Assembly (NCBI GenBank): GCA_963920635.1
Contig: OY987298.1
Span: 19,749,647 to 19,813,646 of the forward strand
Source: Pseudeuparius sepicola
Taxonomy: Eukaryota; Arthropoda; Insecta; Coleoptera; Anthribidae
DNA length: 64,000 bases
Direction of reading: 5' to 3'
The notes beneath the pieces are model-generated. The model was given only the letters and a program-made list of their open reading frames with translations, was not told the DNA's origin and ran no database searches. Position 1 is the stretch's first letter, and the number at the start of each line of letters is the position of its first letter. The position numbers and the translations under genes were made by a program. Below are positions 45,276 to 57,782 of this stretch, piece by piece.

Positions 45276-45398
45276 GGCGATGCAGAAAGGACATTAGTAT
45301 TTTGCCGATGGATTTTGTAGTCAAAGGAAATAAGACAATTTTTAAATAACATTTTATGGGCGAAAGAATCATGTTTTACTCGTCGTGGTATAATTTAG
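45276..45398 (+). pseudogene. Inverted transposase fragment near the right arm
   Basis: The plus strand reads GDAERTLVFCRWIL, a stop, then LNNILWAKESCFTRRGII and stop. The intact transposase on the opposite strand has GDAERRLVFCRWIL and LNNILWTDESCFTRRGVV, so this is a second, inverted copy. The catalytic aspartate is replaced (WAKE for WTDE). It joins directly to the 3' non-coding sequence of the right arm; residues after the first catalytic block are deleted. Confidence 0.85.
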
Positions 45399-46126
45399 AA
45401 TTCTACAAATTTAGAATTATAAAAATTATTAAGAAATAATACTAGATTTGATAAAAATGTTAAAATGATAATAAAGTAATGTACCTCAAACCAAGTGCCA
45501 GTTTATTTTTAAAATTGTTTCCATAAAATTAAAAATAAAATAGCTGAATCCGATAAGTGTTCCATAATTAATTTCTGTTATTTGCGATATTTATCAATAA
45601 TCTTAGAAAACACATTTTTAGGCAAAAAAGGCTGAGATGGAATCGAAATAATTTATTTACTACACAACCGTGGCAGATGCAAAAAAATGTCAAGATACAC
45701 TTTTTGTAGAGAATTAAAAGAACTCTACGAAAAAAAAAATTACGTTGATGTGAGACAGGTCCGTACTAATTACTTTTTAAATTTAGTGCTAGTGAAAACC
45801 CATAACTCCACCACTGGTTATTTCAGGACCTTCATATTATCACTAAATATCGTAGTCAAAAAGGTGGTACTACACATCAAATTTGGTTTAAATATCTCCA
45901 CTGGTTCGGACAGTGTACAAAATACTTCATGTTTTTTCCAACACTTCAACGCCCTGTATCTCGGAAACTAAGCTTTCCCCGATATATGTTGATATAAAAT
46001 TTTCATTTTAGATTATCTTTTTCTATCTAATGTTAAAGTCCTACCACATAAAAGTGAACCACCCTGTAGTATAATAGGAGATAAAAATAAAAAAGAACCT
46101 GCGGTATTTTATCCTAGTCCCATATA

Positions 46127-46682
46127 CAGGGTGTTCCTCAACCTATACTCATAAACTTGGGAAATTGTAGCAGAGAACAAATAGCTGTCTTCAATGACGT
46201 CTTAACTGTAAGACGCTATTCGTGTTTATTTTCACGCGATTAGAACAAACGTATGGCACGTAGTTTCGTAAACGAAGAACTTATGGATATGGTGTACTAG
46301 CATAATATGGAGAAGCACATCAAAATTCACTGGCCGCATCTCATCTTTATGCCCAAAGATTTCCTCAAAGATTACATCCAGGAATTGAGTTTTTTTTGGG
46401 TGTGATTCAGCGAGGCAGAGAAACTGGCAAAACAAAAAAACAAAACAAAACGGGCCGATCGTGTGGGGCCTCATGGATTCGCAGGGCTCAAGTGTGTATC
46501 GAAAATCATAACTTTGAACAGTTATTATGATGAGCTAACATCATTTTTATTTTATTACACTAAATTCGAGTTGTGTGTTTTTTAATTTGAAATAAATTGA
46601 TTACATTTTTTCGATAAATGGCCATTATTTGTCCTTTGCTACAATTTCCCAAATTTATGCGTATAGGTTGAGGAACACTCTG
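46127..46682 (+). mobile_element. 556-bp element with deleted DUF4817 transposase
   Basis: Ends CAGGGTGTTCCTCAACCTAT and ATAGGTTGAGGAACACTCTG (last inner bases variable), with TA on both sides. It lies 60 bp right of the intact element. Inverted arms are short (about 45 bp), unlike the foldbacks. Confidence 0.85.
46253..46530 (+). pseudogene. Internally deleted DUF4817-type transposase
   Basis: ATG begins MARSFVNEELMDMVY. After a frame change come SHLYAQRFPQRLHPGIEFFL and GVIQRGRETG, the rest of the DUF4817 domain. Past the deletion it ends with WIRRAQVCIENHNFEQLL and TGA. The whole catalytic core is missing. It differs from the 44069-45154 protein, so it is a separate family. Confidence 0.8.
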
Positions 46683-46889
46683 TATAAGACTGAGAATTTG
46701 TTTGCACAGATTTAGGTGCTCCATTTTCGCATACAAGCCTCGAAGAGGGTTGAAAAGTACATCGATCGAGTAGAATGTAGGGAAATTTACGAGTGGCCCC
46801 TGGGGATAACTTATTAGGTATGGAAAATTCAATTTTCTTTAACAGAATTAAAAGGTGGTTGTTGTCCATATTTTCACGCAAGCCCATCG

Positions 46890-48330
46890 AAAAGTATGAA
46901 AATGTAAGAAGGAAGGTTAAATGGGGAAAGAATTGCGGATTTGTGGGTCCAATTTAATGCGTTTTGTGGATTTTTTAAAAAAGTCATGGCTTACTATATA
47001 TTTTGAAGAAACTAAATTTTGGCGATTTATTCTAGCTTCGATATTTCCGATTTTAGATAAAAAGTGCAAATACAATAGTTTGAGGGAATTGTGTCCCAAA
47101 CTTGTGTTTTTTTAATAGAAGCCATAGTTCGCCATGGTCTCGAGAAATCAGGCATCTTTAGAGCTTTCCAACGATATAATACTCGATATGGTTATTCGGA
47201 GAAATAACGGAAATAACGGAAATAACAAAATGACAGAAAGTAGGACATGATAACCGCATTCGGGACACAATTCCCTCCAACTTTGGTATTTACCAGGGAC
47301 CCTTTAAAGTAAGGGGACCCACCATTATACTTTCCAAAGTGAGGCCGTCTCTTTCCTCATTCTTATGGTCTCAATGATGCCAAGTATGCCATTTTATTGG
47401 AGAATCTATGAATATAACAGGTACTTTGATTGTTAGTAAAAATTAATAATGGTTTCCATGATTTCTAAAAATTAGACTTGACAATGTTCTGTCAACAAAC
47501 ACAGAATATGGCAAGTGCCAAATGAATCAAATTTATTTTATATTTGAATTTGGTTTCCTGCAATTATTTCCAGGAATTTAAGTAATATAAGTATGGTAAG
47601 TCAGTGCCGATTTTGCTTGTTTAAGAATTTGTCGCTATTGCACCTTGTTGCCAGGTTCCTCAATCCATTTGTAATATGTATACTTGAACTTTCTTCCCTT
47701 GTTGAATGTATCTACCCAAAGAACTTTCACAGATTTCGGGATGGACTAATAAGATTAGGTCTTGTACTTAGTTCTAATCATGTAGTTTTTCTCGGTGATC
47801 ATTATAAAATTTTTGTAATTTTATTTCTCTCCCAAGGTACCTCACAAACGTAAAGTTGTAGATAAAAACTGTTTAAAAAAAGACCTGACGAAGCTACCTG
47901 CTTAATAATTTAAAATTTTCGAAATACGATTTGTTTTGAACTACCTACTTATTATGTAATGCGCACGTAATTGGAATTGTAGGATTACTGAAGGTGATAC
48001 AGGAAAAATCTGATTGCAATTATTGGGATTACTACAGGCGGCCGCATTACCTTTAATTGACTATCTGGAAGAAAACTTAAAAATTGTGAACTATGATGGG
48101 AAATAGTTTGCCTCCTTTGGAATCTATGGCACTGGCATGTCACATAAAACCTGATGGCAGTTGGACACTGACATATAACATAACCTTGTACCAGCCCACT
48201 TATGTGGTCTCCTTGGAGTATACAGAAAACAAACTTCCCCTCAAGGCTTCACTTTTCCTATGTGATAGACTGTGACATGCTGGGTCCCCTTATTTTAAAA
48301 AGTCCCTGGTATTTACACTTTTTATCTAAA
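46890..48330. repeat. Dispersed repeat (3352-type) split by hAT copy B
   Basis: The sequences at 46890-47290 and 48309 onward continue each other across the hAT-type element: the same order (CCTCCAACTTT, GTATTTAC, TTTTTATCTAAAA) is uninterrupted at 3431-3470. Confidence 0.6.
47294..48308. mobile_element. hAT-type non-autonomous element, copy B
   Basis: Same ends and interior as 20279-21285, in the same orientation, 1015 bp, with its own perfect 8-bp duplication GTATTTAC. A few short indels separate the two copies, including about 20 bp near 47475 and one near 47850. The empty target is represented by the homologous repeat at 3431-3470. Confidence 0.92.
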
Positions 48331-48809
48331 ACTAGAAGTGCCTACTGTGGCCCAATGTGAGCAACAAGTGGACGAAAAAAATAAACTAAACAGACCTGTG
48401 CAACCTTTACTTATTATTTTAACAGACGACGAAATTTATCGGCCAAAACAATTCATAGTTAGGTACAATTTTTTTTCTGCTCTGACGGCTCTGGATTGTT
48501 GCTTCAAAATATATTATGCCTTATATTTAAAATATTCCATAGAATCACAAATAGTGCGGTATTTTATTCAAAATTATTTTTACAAGTAACAAGCAAACAT
48601 GATTTAGTTCTTCCCAACTAAGCATACTAATCAACGACCTAAACAGTTTGTAATAAATTTAAAAAAACGTTTCTTTTTTTTTAACTTCATATAGTTATTT
48701 AGGACATAGATTATATCTTCAGTGTCCAGTTTTCAATTAAATCAACAATATATTGCACAGGAGAACAAAATATTAACATTCGCTCAATAATTGCAAGTGC
48801 ATGGCTAGA

Positions 48810-49113
48810 ACGGCGGCGTTGCCAAGTTCATCGTTTTGAGGTACCTGTTGACGATTTTGTTAAAGTGATAATATCTACTATAATTAAGTATAGCGCGATT
48901 TAGTTTAGTTTAAAATTGTCACGTACTAGGAACTTATAGCTACATTTGTTAATTTAGTCTTTGTCTTTGGGAGGTATTTCTTCATTTAATCCCATTATAA
49001 TTAACTCGTCTATTTTGAAAATGGAATGCTGTAAACAATGGAGTATGTGGCATCACTCAAAAGATGTTGGCTCTGTTTACTTTCCCTCTAGCCTTGGTTA
49101 TTTCTCTGAGGGC
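48810..49113 (+). repeat. CTCTGAG-ended dispersed repeat, copy C
   Basis: Homologous to copies at 34040-34553 and 41521-42182. It shares GCTGTAAACAATGGAG, GGCATCACTCAAAA and the end CTTGGTTATTTCTCTGAG. Confidence 0.6.
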
Positions 49114-49442
49114 ACAATGATAAAGTATGCCTGCACGCACCGGTTGTAAAAAAATGTGCACAATGTAGTACATTTCTCATGTAAAAACGAATATACAATG
49201 AGCCCATTTCTTTCGAGTTTTAGAAAAATTATTTGGATGTTTTAGGATTTCAGTGGATTCAGGATTTTTCTTTGATCTGGAAAAACTTTTGGTGTCATTA
49301 AACAAGATGGCTTGTATCGAAGTAATGTTCAGCAGGTGCATATCGAGTTGGTTGACGTTGCCGTTAAGGTACCTGATACACCGAATGTCCCAAGAAACCT
49401 TTGGCCTTTCGGGTAACCAACATGTCTAGAAAAGGAAGAGGA

Positions 49443-50603
49443 CAGTGGCGTATTCAGGGGGGGGGCAAAAGGGGCAATTGCCCCCAGAGCTGTCGAGATA
49501 AACGAGATTTTTAATATCAAAATTAATAATAAGTACCAAAAATTATATACCTACTCCTGGCCTAATCTGAAAATGCAGTGAACATCAAACATCTCCAATT
49601 TTATATTTGTTTCATCTTGTCTTCTCGACACTAAAACCTGTGCAGATTTGAGAACGCGCCGCCGTCGCCGTATATTATGCACACACTCCGTCGGTCGCAG
49701 CGCGTAACCGTAAATCAGGCAAAATAACCTACTAAACATATTTTGCACAATTACAGTGTGCACCGCCACGCCGCGCCAGAAAGAACATTTTCAAAACTGA
49801 AAATTTTAAAAATTTATATTAGAAACAATATTAGCGAAAACCGACTGAATGGGTTAACACTCCTTTATGTGTACCCTGAAATACCCATATCTCCAGAGGA
49901 GATATTTGACGAGCTCAAAGACCAAAAAAAAACTTGATTTTGTGATATAGATTTTACTGGTTCGAAGAATAATAATTTTTATGTTATACAGGGTGTCCGG
50001 TAATAACTTAAAAAATTAAAAAGAAAAATGGAAAATATAACGAAAAGTTCATATTATGATGTTTGGTTTTCGAGATGCAGGGTGTTGAAATTGAAATTTT
50101 ATTTTCAATTTTTTTAAGTAACTTTTTTAGACGACAAAATTTTCTTGCAAAAAAAAACAACAACAAGTTAATTAAACTGTCAAAAAATAAATGTGCTTGT
50201 TTATTTACATTTTATTTTGAATTTAATTGGATACGAGTGTCGATGCACCTGCATCTATGCAGAAATTTGAAAATTTCTCGAAAACGGTCACCTTTGGCGT
50301 TATTCACCAAGTATACCTTTTTTGCTTAGAAAACGTGTGGGAAGAGGATACATTCACAAAATGTCGTAAAAGTTTACTGTCAAAAAAGTTAGGGCAAATT
50401 AAATTAAATAATGATAGAGTACGCAGCGCCCTCTACGGATTGCACCAAAAATAATACCAAATTATGACTTCTCTTCCCAAAAAAAAACCCGGAAAATATG
50501 TTTTTGTTCTGTTTTTATTCATTAAAATTATCGACAGAGTTTTGTTATTTATAACTGATTGCCCCCCCCCCCCCAGACGTTAATCCTCCTGGATATGCCA
50601 CTG
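49443..50603 (+). mobile_element. hAT-type element with transposase remnant
   Basis: Ends CAGTGGCGTATTCAGGGGGG and CCTCCTGGATATGCCACTG, flanked by a perfect 8-bp duplication GAAGAGGA. A C-run precedes the right end. From about 49986 (TACAGGGTGTCCGG) a one-ended mariner-type sequence is inserted. Confidence 0.9.
49764..49937 (+). pseudogene. hAT dimerisation-domain remnant
   Basis: The frame reads HAAPERTFSKLKILKIYIRN and ISENRLNGLTLLYVYPEIPI to a stop. This is the end of the hAT C-terminal domain, comparable to ATPERSFSSLRRLKNYLRN and SENRLNGLALMNIH of the 32139 element, but diverged. The rest of the protein is missing. Confidence 0.8.
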
Positions 50604-51195
50604 GAAGAGGATCCTCCTTTTCCACTTCCATGGTAAAGTTGACGTGTTGCTGTGTACCTAGGAAGTTCAGGTGATTTAGGAAAACATAAAGGGTGAAACG
50701 GCCAAACGACACTGATTCTACTATGTGTTATTTATATGTATGTACGGGTGTCCCATTTTGGGTGTTTTTGGGTGTTTTTCTCAAAAATCTCGGTTATTAT
50801 TAAAGCTAGAGGGTTGCGGTTTTCACGTCACTTACTACTTTTTTGAGAGGAATTTGGTGGACCAATCAGATTTTAAATAAGTTTTATAGTTTCCGCGCAT
50901 TGGCGTAGGACTGAAATTTTCGATTTTTTGGAAACCTCTCTCCTGGCTACAACTTATATATATCAACAAATTTAATCAACTATTTTTATAGATTTTTTGG
51001 CGTAGAATCGAATGGAATAATTAGTTTTTTGGTGGCGTTAATAGGTTTTGAGATATGAACTAAAGTTATATATTTTTTTAAATAGAAACCATAGTTCATA
51101 TCTCAAAAACTATTAACGCTACCAAAAAACTAATTATTCCATTCGATTCTACGCCAAAAAAACTATAAAAATAGTTGATTAAATTTTTCGATATA

Positions 51196-51798
51196 CAGGG
51201 TGATTCAGGAGGAAATGTCAATATTTTAGGTACGTATTCGGGGACCCAAAATAAACATAAAAGTTCCTATAAACATGGGTCCTATTCCCGGCCGTTACCG
51301 AAATACAGGGGTAAACAACATTCAATTTAAGGTTTTTATTACATTATTTATAACAGGTAGGCTAGGTTTTGGGTGATTCAGGCGGAAATTCCTGTTGCTT
51401 AGCAATAGTAGACCTTAATCCTCTGGATTATTGTCTTTGGGGGTGGTTTAAATCATTGGTATATTCAAGTAAAGTAAACACTAGAGATGCATTACTCGAT
51501 CGAATAATAAATGCAGCAGCAATTATAAGAAACAGGCCCGTATCCATTCATAGAGCGACCCGAGCTATTCACCAGAGAGCTGACTTATGTTTAGAAGTAA
51601 ACGGTGGCATTTTTGAAAACTATAAAACCTAGCCTACCTGTTATAAATAATGTAATAAAAACCTTAAATTGAATGTTGTTTACCCCTGTATTTCGGTAAC
51701 GGCCGGGAATAGGACCCATGTTTATAGGAACTTTTATGTTTATTTTGGGTCCCCGAATACGTACCTAAAATATTGACATTTCCTCCTGAATCACCCTG
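51196..51798 (+). mobile_element. 603-bp foldback nested in another foldback
   Basis: Ends CAGGGTGATTCAGGAGGAAA and TTTCCTCCTGAATCACCCTG with TA on both sides. Arms of about 170 bp are nearly perfect. Just inside the left arm (51373) a second, diverged terminus GGGTGATTCAGGCGGAAATT appears, then the transposase tail. Confidence 0.9.
51369..51632 (+). pseudogene. C-terminal third of a mariner-type transposase
   Basis: The frame reads VDLNPLDYCLWGWFKSLVYS, which covers the third catalytic aspartate region (SPDLNPLDY in family members), then RDALLDRIINAAAIIRNRPV, and ends ADLCLEVNGGIFEN, the usual tail, followed by TAG. The first two catalytic aspartates are absent. The frame itself is unbroken over about 80 codons, so deletion was fairly recent. 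Confidence 0.8.
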
Positions 51799-52009
51799 TA
51801 TATAAGTTGTAGCCAGGAGAGAGGTTTCCACAAAATCGAAAATTTCAGTTCTGCGCCAATGCGCGGAAACTATAAAACTTATTTACAGTGATGTGAAAAC
51901 CGCAACCCTCTGGCTTTAATAATAACCGAGATTTTTGAGAAAAACACCCAAAATGGGGCACCCGTACGGTGGACGGTGGTACCACAATGGTTCCACGCGG
52001 ACCAGACAC

Positions 52010-52300
52010 CCGGTCGCCTGTGACTCACCGCCGAATTTAGAATCGATCCCTTTTTTCCGCCGCCCTGTCAATCACCGGCTGATTAGGCCCCGGCTTATGC
52101 AAACCGCGCCAATTAACGACCGATCCAGCGTATGATAGATGGAATGTTTCTAGAATTCAGAATTAATCGCCGTCGGCGGCGGCGGGCCTCCTTTGGCCCC
52201 GCGCGGTCCCACCCTAATGAAAAATCCTGACTGACGTTCCAATTAGGCGGCCGTGACGACACGGCGGCGGCGTCATCGCTATTTTTAGCGAGGGACCTGT
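52010..52300. promoter_or_regulatory. GC-rich island with homeodomain, POU and MEF2 sites
   Basis: Non-repetitive, GC-rich DNA right of a foldback. It contains CTGTCAATCA at 52065-52074 (reverse of TGATTGACAG, the composite Pbx/Meis, Exd/Hth, site), GATTAG near 52082, TTATGCAAAC near 52095 (POU-type), CAATTAAC near 52110 and CTATTTTTAG at 52279-52288 (the MEF2 consensus). No open frame shows a domain. Such a mix is typical of animal developmental enhancers; function here is inferred. Confidence 0.4.
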
Positions 52301-52977
52301 GCAAAAAACCATCCCGGTATCCTGGGAATACCTTCGGGCAGGACGAAAGTCGAAGATGGAGATCAGTTTATACATGACTAACACATATCTGTTATCTGTA
52401 ACTACATTGCTCAAGGAGCCGAGACAATCAGGTACCTGCTTAGTTATAGCCGCCAAATATTCTCGAGTGGACTTTTTTTAATAGATGGGTTTCACTTTCG
52501 CAGGTTTTATAATATAATCAGAAAAGCAGAAACAAAAAATGGGCATATATCAAAAATCGATGGAGTAATTTTAAAAATTAGTTGCAATTATATTATTATA
52601 TTTTATCTCTAATAACAAAACGCACTAAATATACATATTATATCTGCCTGTGACAATTTTTGTATTTTTATGGATACAGAAGTTTTTAATAGTACATTAC
52701 ATAGCAAAAGTGTCAAATTGCATATTACGCGCACGAATGGGAAAGTTATTATCATGAAATTGGAATGTATTCAGGTATTTGGCTAGAAAACGTTTGGGGG
52801 TGTGCTTCGAGTAATATGCTAGAATAATTTTGAATTACATTTATTTAAGACACATACCTAAATAAAAATTCTGCAGTTTTTTAAAAAATCATGGAGTGGG
52901 GCAATGTTGGCAGGGAGGCCGAATTACACCAGAAATTAAAAATCTTGCTGATAATAAATTAATAATCTTACTAAACC

Positions 52978-53143
52978 ATGTAGCGTTGACTGACGTATTA
53001 ATTATTCTGAAAAGTAGATGGCGCCTATGGTCAACAATGTATTTTGCATTGTATTTTGTCTCCGGGAAGCGCATGGTGAGCCAGAGAACTGTCAAACATG
53101 ACAGCCGTGAGCAGTCTTTATTAATACGTCACTCAACGCATGT
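52978..53143. mobile_element. Hairpin MITE
   Basis: CATGTAGCGTTGACTGACGT on the left and ACGTCACTCAACGCATG on the right are imperfect inverted repeats extended by ATTAATTA/TTATTAAT. It accounts for part of a 129-codon open frame at 52896-53285, which is therefore not called a gene. Confidence 0.5.
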
Positions 53144-53299
53144 AGGCTTGTTTCTCTTTCATATTATAAAGGCATCTAAATCTATACTTAACAACAAAAA
53201 ATTACTATTAGTCCTCGATTTCAACATCGGAGACCCCGTGGGCGTCGTAGGACTTCGCCCCTCAGCACAAAAATACAAAACCTAACCCATACATAACCA

Positions 53300-56200
53300 T
53301 CCTAAATAATAAATAATAAAAAATAAACAACGAGTGCTACTGAGTTTTTGTTCTCACTATTAGTTGTCTGTTTCTTACTGTTGGCAATGAAATTACGCAT
53401 GCGCAAACTGAGATTTTCTTTAATTTTAGCACAAAAGTTAAAAGTTGGTTAACTTTTACGTTAGGTTACGTTAAATTTTGCTGTATAAACACTCCCATTG
53501 AATAACATATATTTTAACTTCTCTTTTACGTTACTTTAATGTTAAATTATGTTAAATTGGCTTGCATAAACCCACTTTCACACAGTTTAAGGATGCCCAC
53601 TTTATCTCACCTAACTCACAAAATTTTAGTGACGTGTATTCCTAAAAATGAGGTTAGAATGAACTTTTCCGCGATCACTACCAAAGGAGGTTAAAGCGAT
53701 TTAAATACTGATTACAAAATTATAGGCAAAATAATGGGGTATTACAATTTCTTACCTCGAATAGATTACGTAAATTTTTATAAGAAAATAACACAAATCA
53801 TTGAGTAAAGGAATAAGCCCAAATTCAATTTTCCCTCGAAACAGGCACAATGGTGCTGCTAGGAGTATCGTTAGCACTCAAGAGTTGGCGTCACTCATTT
53901 ACTGTTTATGTAAATTAAACTAGTAGAGAGAAAATAGTAGTGCCCACATTACCCCAGGTGCCCATATTACCCATATTCCGAACCGAACAATAATCTATGT
54001 TATTGTTCGGTGGTAGGGCAGAGGTAATTCAGCGGCGTAACTAGAATTTTTTTACCCAGCGCAAAATAAATAAGGAGGCCCCCCTTTCAGTTACAAATCG
54101 CAAATGCTAAATAAAATGAAACAACGAGCTTGATTTTTTTCATTTATTTTACATATAACTTAACATTAACAATTAACAAAATATTTGTTTCCATCAAAGA
54201 TAAAAAACTTTAAAACAACTCTCAATTTAAACCAAGTAGCAGGTAGTTATTAACGAAGTTGCAAACTGTAATAAAAGCTCCCGAATTTAGAATAAAATAA
54301 AACTCAAATTAAACTTATTAAATCCTACACCACCTAAAATGATTTTTTTCTCGCTTTACACATTGCAAATTCATTCATCAATTAAATATTTAAGGTCCAA
54401 TGAAACTTTTTAGGTACCAAGGCACTGAAACTGAAGTTCAACTTTTTATGACTCATGTGGAATGTAGTAATATATATATAAACGAAATTTGCTTTGCATA
54501 TTATAAGAATAGAAAGGGGAGTCATGATGTTTTAATGTTTTAAATTCCTATTCCAATCAACTCTAGTAATGAAAAGTTTATTAAAAATAAATTAGGCATT
54601 ATTAGATACCTAAGATGTACGAAGTATGACTCAGATTCCTGTCATCCAAAGAACTAAAGAATTTCGCTCAAAGACCATCGGGTGTCCTTGAGTCATTCTT
54701 AAGACGCTTGCAATAGTAAACGTTTTTTCCGTAGATGTTTTATTTTCCAACAGTTTTTTTCATACTAGGTATAATTGTCCCGTTGAGGCTTAACCATTTC
54801 TGGATTAGATGATGAGAAGACAGACAGAACATAAGTTTCCAAATAGATTGCCCACCATGATTGATTTACGATTTTTAAAGTTGTGACTCCTGAGAGCAGG
54901 ATAAATATACATTGCTCTGCCCAAAGGTATGTGCAACTCCATTTCTATTTTAAAATGTAAGTTTTCTTACATATTTTACATTTCCCCATTTCACAAAATG
55001 CCAAATGCAAAATGTTTCCAGCGGGATCTTTGATCTATTTCTAAAAAATTTAAATCCGGGATGACGATCAACATTTCTGAGAACAACACGCGAGTGTTCT
55101 GCAAAATCAGTTCATTGTTCACTTATTTCAACCACATCCTCATGCTCCAGGTCATGAGCAAGGGCACGCAACCATCTGTGCAACTATCATCTGACGGTCC
55201 GACTTCAAACTTGCAAAAATCCAAGGACGTGATGTTTACCACATATTGCTCTCGAATAGTCTCGAAGGAGAATTTCGCGGCGTTCGCGCCCAGTTCAAAA
55301 GTATGTTGTTTTTCAGATTAATTGGATGGGATGCAATGTAATAAGATGACTGTCCTATAGCCATCGGTTCGTGAGAAAACAAAATGAGCTTGCTAATGTA
55401 GACTTTACCATACGATAGAAACATTTTTGAATTGCTTTTTCTGATCTGGTACACGAGTAAAGTACATTGATGATGTCCTAAAGTTTCGAACTACGAGCAC
55501 CGATATTGCTGACGATATTCTTGTGTACATGGAGTTATACTCTTGGGGGGAGATTGAAGAAAAAACGCGAGAAAGTATGAAAAAATGCGTTGTGTATGTA
55601 CACAAACCTTCTGTCTCAAATTCTAAAAAAACAGTGTACTCGCTTTTTTTCTTTTGCTTAAAGATGCCATCTCAGCGCAGAGTGTAACATTCAGGGAACT
55701 CGAATAAAAGCCGGCGGTCCTGTCATATCGACGCAAATGAATCACCTCGGTTTCGCGATTATCGCACTTGATGAATTTGGACACGAATTTTTTTAATTGG
55801 CGATTTTTAATACTCGAGTTCAAAAGATAAACCTTGAACAGCCCGACACGACAGGAAGTAGTGTGGTTTCTATTAATCAGGGGACGGACCATCCCCGAAG
55901 AAAAAATTGACTTGACTTTAATATGTTTGTCTGAGGCAGGGACCAAAACATGCACTTTATAATCAGTACAAGGTGCAGGTTTTAGTGTTTTCTTTATTTT
56001 TTTTCTATTGCTTTATTAATAATCTTTTTGCACCAAAAGGATGTTTTTGACATCCTACTTCATATACATACAGAATTGGTGGTGCAGTATACAGTGTCTT
56101 CCGTTCGCATCATAGGGAAAATTTCTTGATTAATAATTTATTTTGAAATTCAACTTTGGAGTTATATTTGGTTCAAAAAATATGAAAAACGGCCCACTAA

Positions 56201-57780
56201 AATGCGATCCGCTATGTGTCAAAAATTAAAAATGACATTAAAAAAGTAAATCGCTAAAAATATGGTGTATATTATGTACATGTATATTTTTTTCCTTTAT
56301 TTTACACATTGGAGCAAATTTGTACGCTCTATTAAAATATTTTGTTTTTTGCCATTTTTAACCATTTTTGTCTTTCTGAAAATGTTAAAAACTTGTAACT
56401 GCATAAAAACTATTTTATATCAATAGCTTTATCAATCTGTTCATTTATTATTATTTTATGGATAAGAATATGTATTTTTCAAAAGATGATATTAATGCTT
56501 TAAATTTCTGTCATATTTGATGCAAGCATTTAGGATATACCTAAACTTATATTTACAATAAATTTTGCAGTACTAAATTTATGCCAAAATAACAATAAAT
56601 TTTAATATCATCAAACTATTTCACGTGTCTAAATAAAATTCAGGACTTTTTACTAAACAATTTACCTATCATCTTAATTGTTGTATTTTAAAAATATAAA
56701 ATTCTATTCTTTTCTGACTGAGCTAACACAATATTTAGAAAACGGCGACGTCACAAGTACTTAAGGACTACTTTGGCAACTTTTTGCATTTAAAAACGAC
56801 AATATAAAAAATGTAATTCTCTAGCTCTACTTGATTTACTCCCAGTGAGGACATTCTAATAAGAGTTTAGGAACATCACTATAATAGCATATTCATCGCC
56901 TTTCATCCATTCTCTAGATAAACCTCCTCCAGGGATGTTCACAACACCACCTGTCTGACTGGTCGCAGTTTCTCCATCAGATCTCTCCCGCCGATTAGGT
57001 GGGGGACCAATTAAAAAATGTGTTGTCTCGAATATATCAGCATCAAGGTGTGCGAGAAAAGCAAGCAATATGATGCGATAACGCGCAGACGTTACAAGAC
57101 AGGGCCGCCATAATAGCATTTCGCAGCATCTTTCGAGGCCAGTCACATTCATAATATACTCTTCATTCAAAGAAGTACTTCATAGTACCTATGTTTTTTT
57201 AAGAATAATGACTGACGCACATTAATTTTTGCCATCCATCATTTACTATAGCTACCAACTTTTCATAACGTCAGAACAGAACAACTGGTTACTTATTTAG
57301 CTTATTTAGGTACTACATACTGTTTTCCCTGACAACTAGAGAAAATAATGTAAGAATCAATAGACAGGTTTGTTTTGATAAACGCTTGACGCCCAGAACT
57401 AATCACAATCTAAGCGCTCCATTAAATTATTCCGAAAATGTCGCGAGATTGTCAGAAATTGCCTCTTTTTGTCGAGCCGTAGAGAACTTATTTCGACTCT
57501 GGGCTCGGTGGCTGGCGTCGTTAGACCATCCCCCGAGTCTTCAGGTGAGGTTCCGATGCTTCCGGCGCCCCCAAAAAACAAGAAAAAACATGCGATATCT
57601 AAGTGTGATTCTGGAGGAACTATAACCGAGAATCACCGGGTGTATAGTTGGTTGATGGTTGACTTTCTATCTTTGTTTGTAGCATGTTTTTAGAGTAGTA
57701 TCGATATATTCAATCTTGGAGTCAAAATAAAGGGCATTTTAACAATGGGGCACCACGTCTATAGGTTTTGACGTCATTGT
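53300..57780. other. Intergenic DNA, largely unassigned
   Basis: No element with two ends and no recognisable protein was found. A short palindrome around ATAACATAGATTATTGTTCGG-like sequence lies near 53979-54013, and a one-ended hAT-like CAGCGGCGTAACTAG at 54031. About 54650-55960 is less AT-rich, and its minus strand has several moderately long open frames (one of 110 codons at 55623-55955); no family is recognised. Confidence 0.35.
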
Positions 57781-57782
57781 TT

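Larger units (their letters stand above)
43107..46066 (-). mobile_element. 2.96-kb Tc1/mariner-type element with intact transposase
   Basis: Ends are CAGGGTGGTTCAC and GTGAACCACCCTG with TA on both sides. The inverted repeats are very long, roughly 650 bp on the right (about 45405-46066), and reach the transposase stop codon on the left. The left arm is 310 bp longer because its outer part is duplicated in tandem. Between the transposase start and the right arm lies a second, inverted, decayed transposase fragment. This is the only element here with a complete reading frame. Confidence 0.9.
50745..51964. mobile_element. Foldback interrupted by a second element
   Basis: Ends CGGGTGTCCCATTTTGGGTG and CACCCAAAATGGGGCACCCG, bordered by TA. 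Outer arms and an inner pair (GGCGTAGAATCGAATGGAAT and its reverse, near 51000 and 51150) make a nearly complete hairpin once the element 51196-51798 is removed. The ends are related to the MITE 484-822. Confidence 0.85.

Noticed and set aside
52896..53285. 129-codon open frame on the plus strand
   Set aside because: Part of it is made by the inverted repeats of a hairpin MITE (52978-53143), there is no recognisable domain, and no splice or promoter context supports it.
54600..55960. Possible decayed gene on the minus strand
   Set aside because: Several moderately long frames occur, but stops and frame changes are frequent and no family could be recognised. Left as unassigned.
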